DNA of 32,044 nucleotides. It comes from JASFQI01 sp050115555. GTDB lineage: Bacteria > Desulfobacterota > DSM-4660 > Desulfatiglandales > HGW-15. Below, piece by piece: positions 1 through 7,388 of this stretch. Position numbers and translations under genes: made by a program. The DNA lies in NCBI GenBank assembly GCA_050115555.1, contig JASFQI010000011.1, positions 1 to 32,044 of the forward strand, read 5' to 3'. Numbering within the stretch: position 1 is the stretch's first letter; every line of letters starts with the position of its first letter. The notes under the pieces were generated by a model. The model saw only the letters and a list, made by a program, of their open reading frames with translations. It had not been told where the DNA came from and ran no database searches.

Positions 1-95
1 CACATCTATTGTAAATAGTGCCCTTCTACAAACCAAGTTCAGTGCACGAGATCTCCCAGCCAGGTTTCATCGGATCAGACCCGTTCCGGACAAAA

Positions 96-110
96 TTAAT
101 TTATAATTAA
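96..110. promoter_or_regulatory. AT-rich perfect dyad upstream of the regulator promoter
   Basis: TTAATT-TAT-AATTAA is a perfect inverted repeat lying 17 bases upstream of the -35 box of the XRE-cupin gene. It could be an operator for the regulator itself or simply an AT-rich UP-type element. The rest of positions 1-95 shows no gene. Confidence 0.35.
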
Positions 111-127
111 CAAAATGCCTTTTTTAG

Positions 128-156
128 TTGACATTTCTTCTGTTGTGACTCAAAAT
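128..156 (+). promoter_or_regulatory. sigma-70-type promoter of the XRE-cupin gene
   Basis: A consensus -35 TTGACA (128-133) is followed by a 17-base spacer and a -10 CAAAAT (151-156, 4 of 6 matches). The predicted transcription start falls near 163, only a few bases before the ATG at 167, and no Shine-Dalgarno sequence lies before that ATG. The transcript may therefore be leaderless. Confidence 0.6.
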
Positions 157-166
157 TTTTTTCCAT

Positions 167-685
167 ATGAGCAACTTCGATTTTTCCGTTATTAAGAATC
201 TCCGCAAGAAGTGGGGAATGACGGCCGAGGAACTGGCCCAAAAAGCGACCCTGACGCGGGCCACGGTGTCAAAAATCGAGGGGGGAGACGCAAACCCGAC
301 CATAGAGACGATTGAAGCCCTGAGTCGAGTTTTTCAACTCTCACCAAGTGAGTTGATACGCCTTGCAGAAGTGACGCACTGTGAGGAGGCGAGCACCAGA
401 CACTTCAAGACGGAATCCCTTGAAGGGACGCATATAGCGTTTCCCGACTTTGAAATATACCACATTCGGACCGGTTCCGGCGTCCAAAAGGAATCGGATC
501 CCAGGCGTCACGAGAACACGGCCGAGATCTGCCTGGTGCTTACAGGGAGGGTCAGACTGACTGTCGGCGGGCAGCCTCACGAATTGAGGCCGGGCATGGC
601 CTTGCGATTCAAGGCCCTTCACGAGCACCACTTTGATATCCTTGAAGACGCCGAGTTCCTTTTGATCCATCATAACCGGGTCTGA
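167..685 (+). CDS. XRE-family transcriptional regulator with C-terminal cupin domain
   Basis: This 172-residue protein joins an N-terminal helix-turn-helix of the XRE/HTH_3 type (about residues 9-63, including MTAEELAQKATLTRATVSKI) to a C-terminal cupin_2-like barrel (about 95-168, with HENTAEICLVLTGRVRLTVG). Proteins of this build bind DNA as dimers and are thought to sense a small ligand through the cupin; several family members control amino-acid or amine use. The first ATG is needed to complete the first helix of the HTH, so it is kept although it has no ribosome-binding site. A strong terminator follows at once, so the gene is probably transcribed alone. The ligand and targets cannot be read from the sequence. 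Confidence 0.9.
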   Translation: MSNFDFSVIKNLRKKWGMTAEELAQKATLTRATVSKIEGGDANPTIETIEALSRVFQLSPSELIRLAEVTHCEEASTRHFKTESLEGTHIAFPDFEIYHIRTGSGVQKESDPRRHENTAEICLVLTGRVRLTVGGQPHELRPGMALRFKALHEHHFDILEDAEFLLIHHNRV

Positions 686-712
686 CAAGAAGGTCGGCGT
701 GAATCCGAGCAG

Positions 713-764
713 AAGACCACGAAGGTCGTAAACCCAGAAGGGTTTGATCGTCGTGGTCTTTTTT
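713..764 (+). terminator. rho-independent terminator after the XRE-cupin gene
   Basis: AAGACCACGA (713-722) pairs with TCGTGGTCTT (751-760), and an inner AAACCC/GGGTTT stem (730-735 with 740-745) closes most of the loop. The stem runs into a T tract. It isolates the regulator from the DUF3786 genes and argues against any start for the next gene inside 744-764. Confidence 0.85.
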
Positions 765-809
765 ATGTGCAGGATTGAACGCCCATTTTCAAAAGGAGCT
801 CTCATCAAA

Positions 810-1448
810 ATGAACGACGCATCAAACATCTTTGAAAAAAACGATCAGAGATACCGTGAAAAACTGGCGCACGTGGATTTCGAATCCATAAAAGACAGGC
901 TTGGCGCGGAGATGCATTCCGAAAGGCTCCTTATCCCTTTTTTCAATAAAAACTACTATGCCTCCAAAGAGGGCATCCTGGATGCCTCCGGCAACAGACT
1001 GGACGCCTCTGGCAGCAGAGCGGACTATGCTGTTTCCGTCGTTCTTTCCCAATACGTTCTTCGCTGCCCGGATCAAGCGTATCATGATTCCGAATGGGTC
1101 TCTTTTAAGGATTTTAAAAAGATCTCCCATTTTACCAATGTGAACTACTTTTCCAGTGATACCGAAAAGGCCGTTGAAAAACATTTCTCAGGCCGGCTCG
1201 GTCCACTCAGGAAGGCGTGCGAAGGACTGGCCGGGTTGCCCACTCCCATGGAAACGCCCTATGATTTGTCCATGCAATTCAAGGCGCTCCCCCGTATCTC
1301 TCTCCTGTTGCTTTTTAATGATGGCGACGAAGAATTCCCTGCCAAGTGCACTGTCCTCTTCCAGAAACACGCAGAGCACTACCTGGACCCGGAATCCCTG
1401 GCCATGACCAGCGCCTTTTTGGCCAAGGCCTTGAAAAACACACCATAA
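810..1448 (+). CDS. DUF3786 domain protein, short form without Fe-S domain
   Basis: A 212-residue protein of unknown function that I assign to DUF3786 by resemblance to the next gene. Shared landmarks are the WVSFKDFKK block (WVPFRELKG in the neighbour) and the LPRISLLLLFNDGDEEF block (LPKLPILICYWKSDGDLEA), in the same order and at similar spacing. It has no signal peptide and no cysteine cluster. The start at 810 is chosen because AAGGAG lies 11 bases upstream and because the longer reading from 744 would begin inside a terminator. DUF3786 proteins are found mainly in strict anaerobes. The function is unknown; a role next to corrinoid or Fe-S proteins is only a guess from family context. Confidence 0.8.
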   Translation: MNDASNIFEKNDQRYREKLAHVDFESIKDRLGAEMHSERLLIPFFNKNYYASKEGILDASGNRLDASGSRADYAVSVVLSQYVLRCPDQAYHDSEWVSFKDFKKISHFTNVNYFSSDTEKAVEKHFSGRLGPLRKACEGLAGLPTPMETPYDLSMQFKALPRISLLLLFNDGDEEFPAKCTVLFQKHAEHYLDPESLAMTSAFLAKALKNTP

Positions 1449-1532
1449 GATCTCCACGACGAGCAAAGGAGCCATTTGATACGAAAAGTGAATCCCTCAA
1501 CGTTCCTAGTTCAGAAAGGGTAGGAGCCCGTC

Positions 1533-2336
1533 ATGAAACCGTTGAAAAGCTCGATGGATGTCATCAAACTGCTGCCGAAAACCAACTGCCGGGATTGCGG
1601 CCAACCGACCTGTATGGCCTTTGCCGTGGCCGTGATCAAGGGCGAAAAGGGGTTGGATGCCTGTCCCCACCTGGACGCCCAAGTCATCGACCAGTATCAG
1701 AGCCCGGCCATGGAAGTATCGGCTGCCCAGATCGAACAACAGAAGGCTGAGGAGGCCTTAAAACAGAAGATTCGGGAGTTGGACATGCTCGAACGGGCCG
1801 AATTGCTGGGGGCCGCGATATCTGGAGATTGCCTGGTGATCCGTTGTCTGGGAAAGGACTTCCTGGTTGATCCCAACGGCGAGATCAAATCCGAATGTCA
1901 TATCATCCCCTGGGTGACCGGCCCCATCCTCAACTACGTCCTCAAGGCCTCCGGTACCACACCAACGGGGGACTGGGTCCCCTTCCGGGAGTTGAAGGGG
2001 GGTCCGGCATGGGGACGCTTTTTTTATCACCGCTGTGAAAAAGCCCTCAAAAAGGTCATCGATCAATTCACAAACCTCTTTGAGTATATGATAGATGTCT
2101 TCAATGCAAAGCCTGCCGACGACGCCTTTCAATCCGATATCGCCGTGGTGATCCATCCCCTGCCCAAGCTGCCCATCCTCATCTGTTACTGGAAAAGCGA
2201 CGGGGACTTGGAGGCCTCTCTGAACTTGTTCTTTGACGCCAAAGCCGAGGACAACCTGGAAATTGAACAGATTTACACGCTGGGTGTCGGCTTGGTGAAC
2301 ATGTTTGAAAAAATCTCTCAGACGCATGGGGAATAA
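1533..2336 (+). CDS. Fe-S domain plus DUF3786 protein
   Basis: This 267-residue protein has an N-terminal four-cysteine motif (Cys19, Cys22, Cys27, Cys44; CX2CX4CX16C), the ligand pattern of the PF04060 domain that binds a [4Fe-4S] cluster in RnfB and in acetyl-CoA synthase/corrinoid Fe-S proteins. A helical linker (about 55-85) leads to a DUF3786 domain (about 90-260). A good ribosome-binding site (TAGGAG, 6 bases before the ATG) sets the start. It follows the short DUF3786 gene by 84 bases on the same strand and is probably co-transcribed. The cytoplasmic protein may move electrons or support a corrinoid or redox enzyme; the exact role is not known. Confidence 0.88.
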   Translation: MKPLKSSMDVIKLLPKTNCRDCGQPTCMAFAVAVIKGEKGLDACPHLDAQVIDQYQSPAMEVSAAQIEQQKAEEALKQKIRELDMLERAELLGAAISGDCLVIRCLGKDFLVDPNGEIKSECHIIPWVTGPILNYVLKASGTTPTGDWVPFRELKGGPAWGRFFYHRCEKALKKVIDQFTNLFEYMIDVFNAKPADDAFQSDIAVVIHPLPKLPILICYWKSDGDLEASLNLFFDAKAEDNLEIEQIYTLGVGLVNMFEKISQTHGE

Positions 2337-2441
2337 GAGGCTTGAAAGCCAAACTGCGTTCCCTCCGGATCCATCTCTACAGGTTTCTGCCTCACGATTT
2401 CCACCTGAATCCTGTTTGAGGAATGTGCGGGCCGGGCCCTT

Positions 2442-3398
2442 TCAACGGACCGTAGAACGGCTCACCGTGCCCAGGTAGATGGCAAAGAGCGCCATGAGCG
2501 CCCCTGCGCACTCCACGATGGTGATGGGGCGGGCAAAGAAGAGCACGTCCCAAACGAACGCGAGAACAGGCTGGAGCAGGAGGATCAGGCCCACGCTGGA
2601 GTTCCGGACGCGGCCGATCCCGGAGGTGATGAGCAGCCATCCCAGGACCTGGCAGACTACACCGTAGGCGACGAGCACCACCCCGCTTTGAAGGTCCGGA
2701 ATCGCAAATGACTCCCCGGTGATCCCGGCAATGAGGCCAAGGAAGAACCCCGTGGAGAGCGTGGCCAGCGTGATCGTGGAAAAGGTGGAAGAAGTGCGCT
2801 GGGCCATGCGAAGGAAAACGAGGTACCCGGTGTAGCAGAGTGCAGCGATGAGCCCGAGCACCACGCCCCGTTGGTAATCCGCTGAAAAGCCCTCCCAGTA
2901 AAGCCCCACGATAAGATAGAGTCCCAAAACAGCCAGGGGAATGGCCACGACGATCCGCCAGTTCAGGCGTTCCCGTAAAACGAGCACACCCACGGCTGCC
3001 ATGAAAAAGACCTGGAAGTTGGCGAGCAGGGTGGCGAGCCCCGGCCCTACGAATAGAATGCTCCGGTGCCAGACGGCCAGATCCAGGGCAAGGGAAAAGC
3101 CGCCCAGCGCTGTTGCCACGAACTGCCTTGCCCCCTGAATGAGGCACTCGTTCTTCCAGCGGGTCAGAAACACGAGGATCGCCCCACCGAAAAGCATCCG
3201 GTAGAACGCCGTGACCGTGGGCTCCGTGTGCGTAATGTTCACGAAGACCGCGGAAAAGCTGATCAGACCGGCCCCGGCCGCGATGCGGAGTGCTCCGGTC
3301 AGACGTTCCAGTTCGGCTTTGGTTTCGTACTCTGTGGAGATCGTTGGGTTTGGCTTCACGGATTGAAACGCTCTCATCGGCCTCCAGACGCTGTGCAC
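2442..3398 (-). CDS. EamA/DMT-family membrane transporter
   Basis: A 318-residue integral membrane protein with about ten hydrophobic segments arranged as two EamA repeats (about 35-165 and 180-310), as in the drug/metabolite transporter superfamily; many members export amino acids or metabolites. The start is GTG at 3398, supported by AAGGAAG seven bases upstream; an internal ATG eight codons in has a poorly spaced site. The gene lies 36 bases after the last dpp ATPase on the same strand and is probably the final gene of that operon. An exporter at the end of a peptide-import operon suggests release of excess amino acids from digested peptides, which is an inference. The substrate is unknown. 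Confidence 0.88.
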   Translation of the reverse strand: MHSVWRPMRAFQSVKPNPTISTEYETKAELERLTGALRIAAGAGLISFSAVFVNITHTEPTVTAFYRMLFGGAILVFLTRWKNECLIQGARQFVATALGGFSLALDLAVWHRSILFVGPGLATLLANFQVFFMAAVGVLVLRERLNWRIVVAIPLAVLGLYLIVGLYWEGFSADYQRGVVLGLIAALCYTGYLVFLRMAQRTSSTFSTITLATLSTGFFLGLIAGITGESFAIPDLQSGVVLVAYGVVCQVLGWLLITSGIGRVRNSSVGLILLLQPVLAFVWDVLFFARPITIVECAGALMALFAIYLGTVSRSTVR

Positions 3399-3434
3399 GC
3401 CGAGGCTTCCTTGCCAGAATCTGAGGTGCGTTGA

Positions 3435-4445
3435 TTAAAGCCTTCCCTCTTCTACGGCATGGCAAGCCACGAACGCCCCGGACTCGAGCTCCCGAAGCGA
3501 GGGGTCTTCGGTCCGGCAGCGTTCCTCCACCCAGGGACAACGCCCGTGAAAGACGCAGCCTGAAGGAAGCTCGATCGGCGTGGGTACATCGCCCTCGATC
3601 CGGATGTGCTTGCTTCCGCTCTCCCCCAGACGGGGAATGGCCGAGAGCAGGGCGCGCGTGTAAGGGTGCTTGGGGTGATCGAAGAGCTGATCCACGGCGG
3701 CCAGTTCGCAGACCGTGCCCAGGTACATCACGGCCACTCGCGTGGAAATGTGCTCCACCACGGAAAGATCGTGGCTGATGAACATGTAGGTGAGCCCCAG
3801 TTCCTCCTGGGCGTCCATGAGGAGGTTCAGGATCTGGGCCTGAATGGAGACGTCGAGGGCCGAAATGGGCTCGTCGGCGATGATGAACTCCGGGTTCACT
3901 ACCAGGGCGCGGGCCACGCTGATACGCTGCCGCTGCCCTCCGGAGAACTCATGGGGATAGCGGTCACCCCACGACGGATCCACCCCCACCTGCTCCATGA
4001 CCCGGGCGACTCTTTCCTTGACCTGGCCTGAAGCGAGCTGCTCGTGAAAGCGCACGGGCTCCTCGAGGATCTCTCGAATCCGCATGCGGGGATTGAGCGA
4101 GGCATAAGGGTCCTGAAAGACCATCTGCATCCTGGTGCGATACGGGAGCATACGCTTCGGCGTGAGGTGATCGATTCGCTCGCCGCGATAGTAGATCTCG
4201 CCCTGCTCCGGGGGGTAGAGCCCGATCACGGTACGCGCCAGCGTGGACTTGCCGCATCCGGACTCGCCCACCACACTCAGGGTCTCCCCCTCCTGAATGT
4301 CGAAGCTCACGTGGTTCACGGCGCGAACCACGGTCCGCCTTCGGCCGAGCCTCCCGTTCTCCCAGTAGAGCTGCTCCAGCAGCCCTCCGGAGATGTCGAA
4401 GTGCTTGTCCACGTCTCGAATGCTCAGCAGGGCGGAAGGGTTCAT
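3435..4445 (-). CDS. dppF: peptide ABC transporter ATP-binding protein, DppF/OppF type
   Basis: A 336-residue nucleotide-binding protein of the peptide/nickel import family. Walker A GESGCGKST is at 60-68, the signature FSGGQ at 167-171 and Walker B EFIIADE at 186-192. The C-terminal oligopeptide-transporter domain carries the Cys pattern GCVFHGRCPWVEERC plus a final ACH; comparable cysteines bind a [4Fe-4S] cluster in some Dpp ATPases. It is the second ATPase of the operon and starts 3 bases after the stop of dppD. It should pair with DppD to energise the two permeases. The dpp name is given by family and gene order; opp or another family-5 substrate is possible. Confidence 0.93.
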   Translation of the reverse strand: MNPSALLSIRDVDKHFDISGGLLEQLYWENGRLGRRRTVVRAVNHVSFDIQEGETLSVVGESGCGKSTLARTVIGLYPPEQGEIYYRGERIDHLTPKRMLPYRTRMQMVFQDPYASLNPRMRIREILEEPVRFHEQLASGQVKERVARVMEQVGVDPSWGDRYPHEFSGGQRQRISVARALVVNPEFIIADEPISALDVSIQAQILNLLMDAQEELGLTYMFISHDLSVVEHISTRVAVMYLGTVCELAAVDQLFDHPKHPYTRALLSAIPRLGESGSKHIRIEGDVPTPIELPSGCVFHGRCPWVEERCRTEDPSLRELESGAFVACHAVEEGRL

Positions 4446-4448
4446 TTC

Positions 4449-5411
4449 CTAATCCACAAAATGACAGGCCACCCGGTTTCCGTGCTTCTTGAACTCCGCA
4501 CGGGGCCGTTCCCGCCGACAGATTTCCTGGGCCCGGGGGCATCGATCGCTGAATGCGCACCCGGGTGGTATGTTCATTAGGGTGGGCATGACGCCCGGGA
4601 TCTGATCGAGCCGTTCCTTGCGGGGCTTCTCCTGGGGCAGTGCGGCCAGAAGGCCCTGCGTGTAAGGATGTCGCGGCCGGCTGATGATCTGCTGCGTATC
4701 GCCCACCTCTACGATGCGCCCGGCATACATGACCGCGATTCTCTGGGTCACCTGGCTCACCACGGCCAGGTCGTGGGTGATCAGGATGAGTCCCATGTGC
4801 TCATGGAGGCAGAGCTCCCGCAGCAGCTCCATGATCTCGGCCTGGATGGTGACGTCCAGTGCGGTGGACGGCTCATCGGCAATGATCAGGCTCGGTGAGC
4901 AGAGCAGGGCGATGGCAATGACCACCCGCTGGCGCATTCCCCCGGAGAGCTCGTGCGGGTACTGCCGTAGCCTGCGGTCCGGAGACGGAATCTGCACCCG
5001 GCGCAGGGACTCCACAGCGGTCTTCTCGGCCTCCGCCGTGGAGATCCGGCGGTGAGCCTGAAGGGTTTCCACCATCTGCGTGCCGATGGTGAGCACCGGG
5101 TTGAGGGTCATCATGGGGTCCTGAAAGACCATGCTGATGTCGTTGCCTCGAATCCGGCGGATCTGCTCGTCGCTGAGCCCGGTGAGCTCCCGGCCCTGGA
5201 ACCGGATCGAACCTCCGGCGATGTACCCGGGCTTGCTGATCAGGTTGATCAGTGCAAACCCGGTCACCGACTTCCCCGCCCCGGACTCCCCCACGATCCC
5301 GAGCCGCTCGCCGCTCTCCAGGTGAAAGCTCACATTGTCCACGGCCGTGATCTCGCCGGCGCGCAGAGAGAACTTGACCGTGAGGTGTTCGACTTCCAGC
5401 AGCTTCGCCAT
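4449..5411 (-). CDS. dppD: peptide ABC transporter ATP-binding protein, DppD/OppD type
   Basis: A 320-residue ATPase with Walker A GESGAGKSV (41-49), signature LSGGM (155-159) and Walker B LIIADE (175-180). The C-terminal region shows GCAFSDRCPRAQEIC and a final ACH, the Cys set typical of this family and a likely cluster site. It works as a heterodimer with the DppF-type ATPase on the cytoplasmic face of the permease pair. It begins a few bases after the dppC stop, and its own stop nearly abuts dppF, as expected for one transcript with coupled translation. The dpp assignment is at family level. Confidence 0.93.
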   Translation of the reverse strand: MAKLLEVEHLTVKFSLRAGEITAVDNVSFHLESGERLGIVGESGAGKSVTGFALINLISKPGYIAGGSIRFQGRELTGLSDEQIRRIRGNDISMVFQDPMMTLNPVLTIGTQMVETLQAHRRISTAEAEKTAVESLRRVQIPSPDRRLRQYPHELSGGMRQRVVIAIALLCSPSLIIADEPSTALDVTIQAEIMELLRELCLHEHMGLILITHDLAVVSQVTQRIAVMYAGRIVEVGDTQQIISRPRHPYTQGLLAALPQEKPRKERLDQIPGVMPTLMNIPPGCAFSDRCPRAQEICRRERPRAEFKKHGNRVACHFVD

Positions 5412-5415
5412 GGTC

Positions 5416-6333
5416 TCAGTGCTTGTAGAGCTTGGGGTTCAAGTAGTCCCGGAGCCAGTCTCCGAGAAGGTTGATGGCCAGAATCAGGAGCACCAGTACG
5501 ATCCCTGGGAACAGGGTGATCCACCAGGTGCCGCTGAAGATGTACTCGAAGCCGATCTTGATGAGCGAGCCCAGGGACGGCCGGGTCACGGGCATTCCCA
5601 GACCGATGAAGGAAAGCGCGGCCTCGCTCATGATGGCGTTCGCCACCTGGACCGTGGAGATCACGAGCACAGGCGTGAGCGCATTGGGCAGGATGTGCCG
5701 CCACATGATGCGCGCCGACCGAAACCCGATCACACGGGCCGCCTCCACGTACTCCATGCCCTTCTCGGCCAGGACGGACGCCCTGACGGTTCGTGCGTAC
5801 TGGGGCCACTCGGCCAGCCCGATGACCAGAATGAGAAACGGCACGGCCACCTTGGCGTAAAGACCCACGCCGAAGAGGGTCTTGAAAATGGCGCCGATGA
5901 AGATCGCCACCATGTACGTCGAGAAGGAGAGCTGCACATCAGCGATGCGCATGAGCACGGCGTCCAGCCGCCCTCCCGCATATCCGGAGGTCAACCCGAT
6001 GAGGATCCCGAGAAACGCCTGCAATACCACCGCCCCCAGCCCGATGAGGATGGAGACCCGCATCCCGTAGAGGATCGTGGAGAGCATATCCCGCCCTTGC
6101 GAGTCCGTGCCTAGGAGGAAGCGGGAATCTCCTCCTTCCATCCACACGGGCGGCATCTCCGAATCGAGGATGTCGATAGTCGTAGTGTCGTAAGGGTTGT
6201 GTGGGGAGATCACCGGGGCCAGAAATCCCGCGACCATCAGGATGGCGAGGATCACGAAGCTTCCCATGGCCATGGGATCCCGTAGAAAGCTGTACAGGGC
6301 ATAGGACTCTCGGAATTTGCGAAAGCGGCTCAT
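5416..6333 (-). CDS. dppC: peptide ABC transporter permease, DppC type
   Basis: A 305-residue inner-membrane permease with an N-terminal hydrophobic segment (about 22-45), a periplasmic stretch and about five more segments in a BPD_transp_1 domain. The coupling region EAARVIGFRSARIMWRHILP is the EAA loop that contacts the ATPases. The N-terminal layout (short cytoplasmic tail, one helix, then DILDSEMPPVWMEGGDSRFLLGTDSQGRD) is typical of DppC/OppC. Its start lies one base after the dppB stop, so translation of the two permeases is probably coupled. Confidence 0.93.
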   Translation of the reverse strand: MSRFRKFRESYALYSFLRDPMAMGSFVILAILMVAGFLAPVISPHNPYDTTTIDILDSEMPPVWMEGGDSRFLLGTDSQGRDMLSTILYGMRVSILIGLGAVVLQAFLGILIGLTSGYAGGRLDAVLMRIADVQLSFSTYMVAIFIGAIFKTLFGVGLYAKVAVPFLILVIGLAEWPQYARTVRASVLAEKGMEYVEAARVIGFRSARIMWRHILPNALTPVLVISTVQVANAIMSEAALSFIGLGMPVTRPSLGSLIKIGFEYIFSGTWWITLFPGIVLVLLILAINLLGDWLRDYLNPKLYKH

Positions 6334-6334
6334 G

Positions 6335-7312
6335 CTACTTCCTGCCCGTGATCCGGACCATGGGGTTCACCAGTCCGTAGATGATGTCCACAATCGTGTT
6401 CACCGTGACGAACACCGCGCCCACGAAGACCAGGTAGGCCACCAGAAGGGATGTGTCGCCGCGCTCCACCGCCTCCAGGAACACAAAGCCCATGCCCTGC
6501 CACTGGAACACGGTCTCGGTCAACACTGTGAAGGCGATCATGGTGCCGAGCTGAACGCCGCCCACCGTGATCACCGGCAGGAGGGTGTTCTTGAAGGCGT
6601 GAATCAGGAGCACGCGCCAGGGGGCGATTCCTTTGGCCCGGGCGAACTTGATGTACTCGGTCTCCAGGACCTCCTTCATCTCCGCCCGAATCAGGCGGAT
6701 GAACAGCGGGAGCATGATCGAGGAGAGAGAGACACTCGGCAGGATGAGATGCTTCAGGCCGTCCCGTGTGACCATGCCCGAGTCCCAGAACCCCCATAGC
6801 ATCACCGTCTCTCCCCGCCCGTAGGACGGGAGCCAGTGGAGCTCCACGGCGAAGATGTAGATGAGGACGATGGCGGTAAGAAACACGGGGATCGAGACCC
6901 CCACGATGCTCGCACCCATGAAGAACCTGGAAAGCCAGCTGTTCGGGCGCACGGCGGCGTAAATACCGATGGGCACGGAGAGCAGGATGATGAGAAGCGA
7001 GCTGCAGATCACCAGCTCAAGAGTGGCCGGGGCCTTCTTCACAATCACGTCCATGGCCGGACGCTTGAAGAAGTAGGACATTCCGAGATCCCCATGGGCG
7101 GCGTTCTTGATAAATCGCACCCACTGGACCACAAACGGATCGTTCAGGCCGAGCTGCTCACGAACCCGTTCCCGCTCCTCCACCGAGACAGAGATCCCCA
7201 CCAGATCACGCACGGGATCCCCCACGGCGTACTTGATGCCGAAACCGATGAAGCTGATGACGAACATCACCAGAAGGGCCTGGGCGATGCGTCGAACCGT
7301 GAACGCAAACAT
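6335..7312 (-). CDS. dppB: peptide ABC transporter permease, DppB type
   Basis: A 325-residue permease with the typical DppB/OppB start (MFAFTVRRIAQALLVMFVISFIGF, one helix) followed by a periplasmic segment and a BPD_transp_1 domain with about five helices. The EAA loop is visible around EYIKFARAKGIAPWRVLLIHA. It should pair with the DppC-type protein to form the channel. It is separated from the binding-protein gene by a 76-base gap holding a terminator-like hairpin, so it is probably made in lower amounts than the binding protein. Confidence 0.93.
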   Translation of the reverse strand: MFAFTVRRIAQALLVMFVISFIGFGIKYAVGDPVRDLVGISVSVEERERVREQLGLNDPFVVQWVRFIKNAAHGDLGMSYFFKRPAMDVIVKKAPATLELVICSSLLIILLSVPIGIYAAVRPNSWLSRFFMGASIVGVSIPVFLTAIVLIYIFAVELHWLPSYGRGETVMLWGFWDSGMVTRDGLKHLILPSVSLSSIMLPLFIRLIRAEMKEVLETEYIKFARAKGIAPWRVLLIHAFKNTLLPVITVGGVQLGTMIAFTVLTETVFQWQGMGFVFLEAVERGDTSLLVAYLVFVGAVFVTVNTIVDIIYGLVNPMVRITGRK

Positions 7313-7331
7313 GGCGAACCTGAGGGGATGT

Positions 7332-7353
7332 AAAAAACCAGGGGAAGCCCCTG
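7332..7353 (-). terminator. intra-operon terminator or attenuator between the peptide-binding protein and dppB
   Basis: Read on the minus strand, CAGGGG-CTT-CCCCTG (7353 to 7339) is followed by a run of six T after one C/G pair. This has the form of a rho-independent terminator but lies between the first and second genes of the operon, so partial termination there would lower permease and ATPase expression relative to the binding protein. Confidence 0.7.
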
Positions 7354-7388
7354 CGCGGAGCTCCCCCCGGTCATCGGCATGCGGGGCC

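Noticed and set aside
744..809. Earlier start for the first DUF3786 gene
   Set aside because: It lies within a rho-independent terminator and lacks a ribosome-binding site; the ATG at 810 has one.
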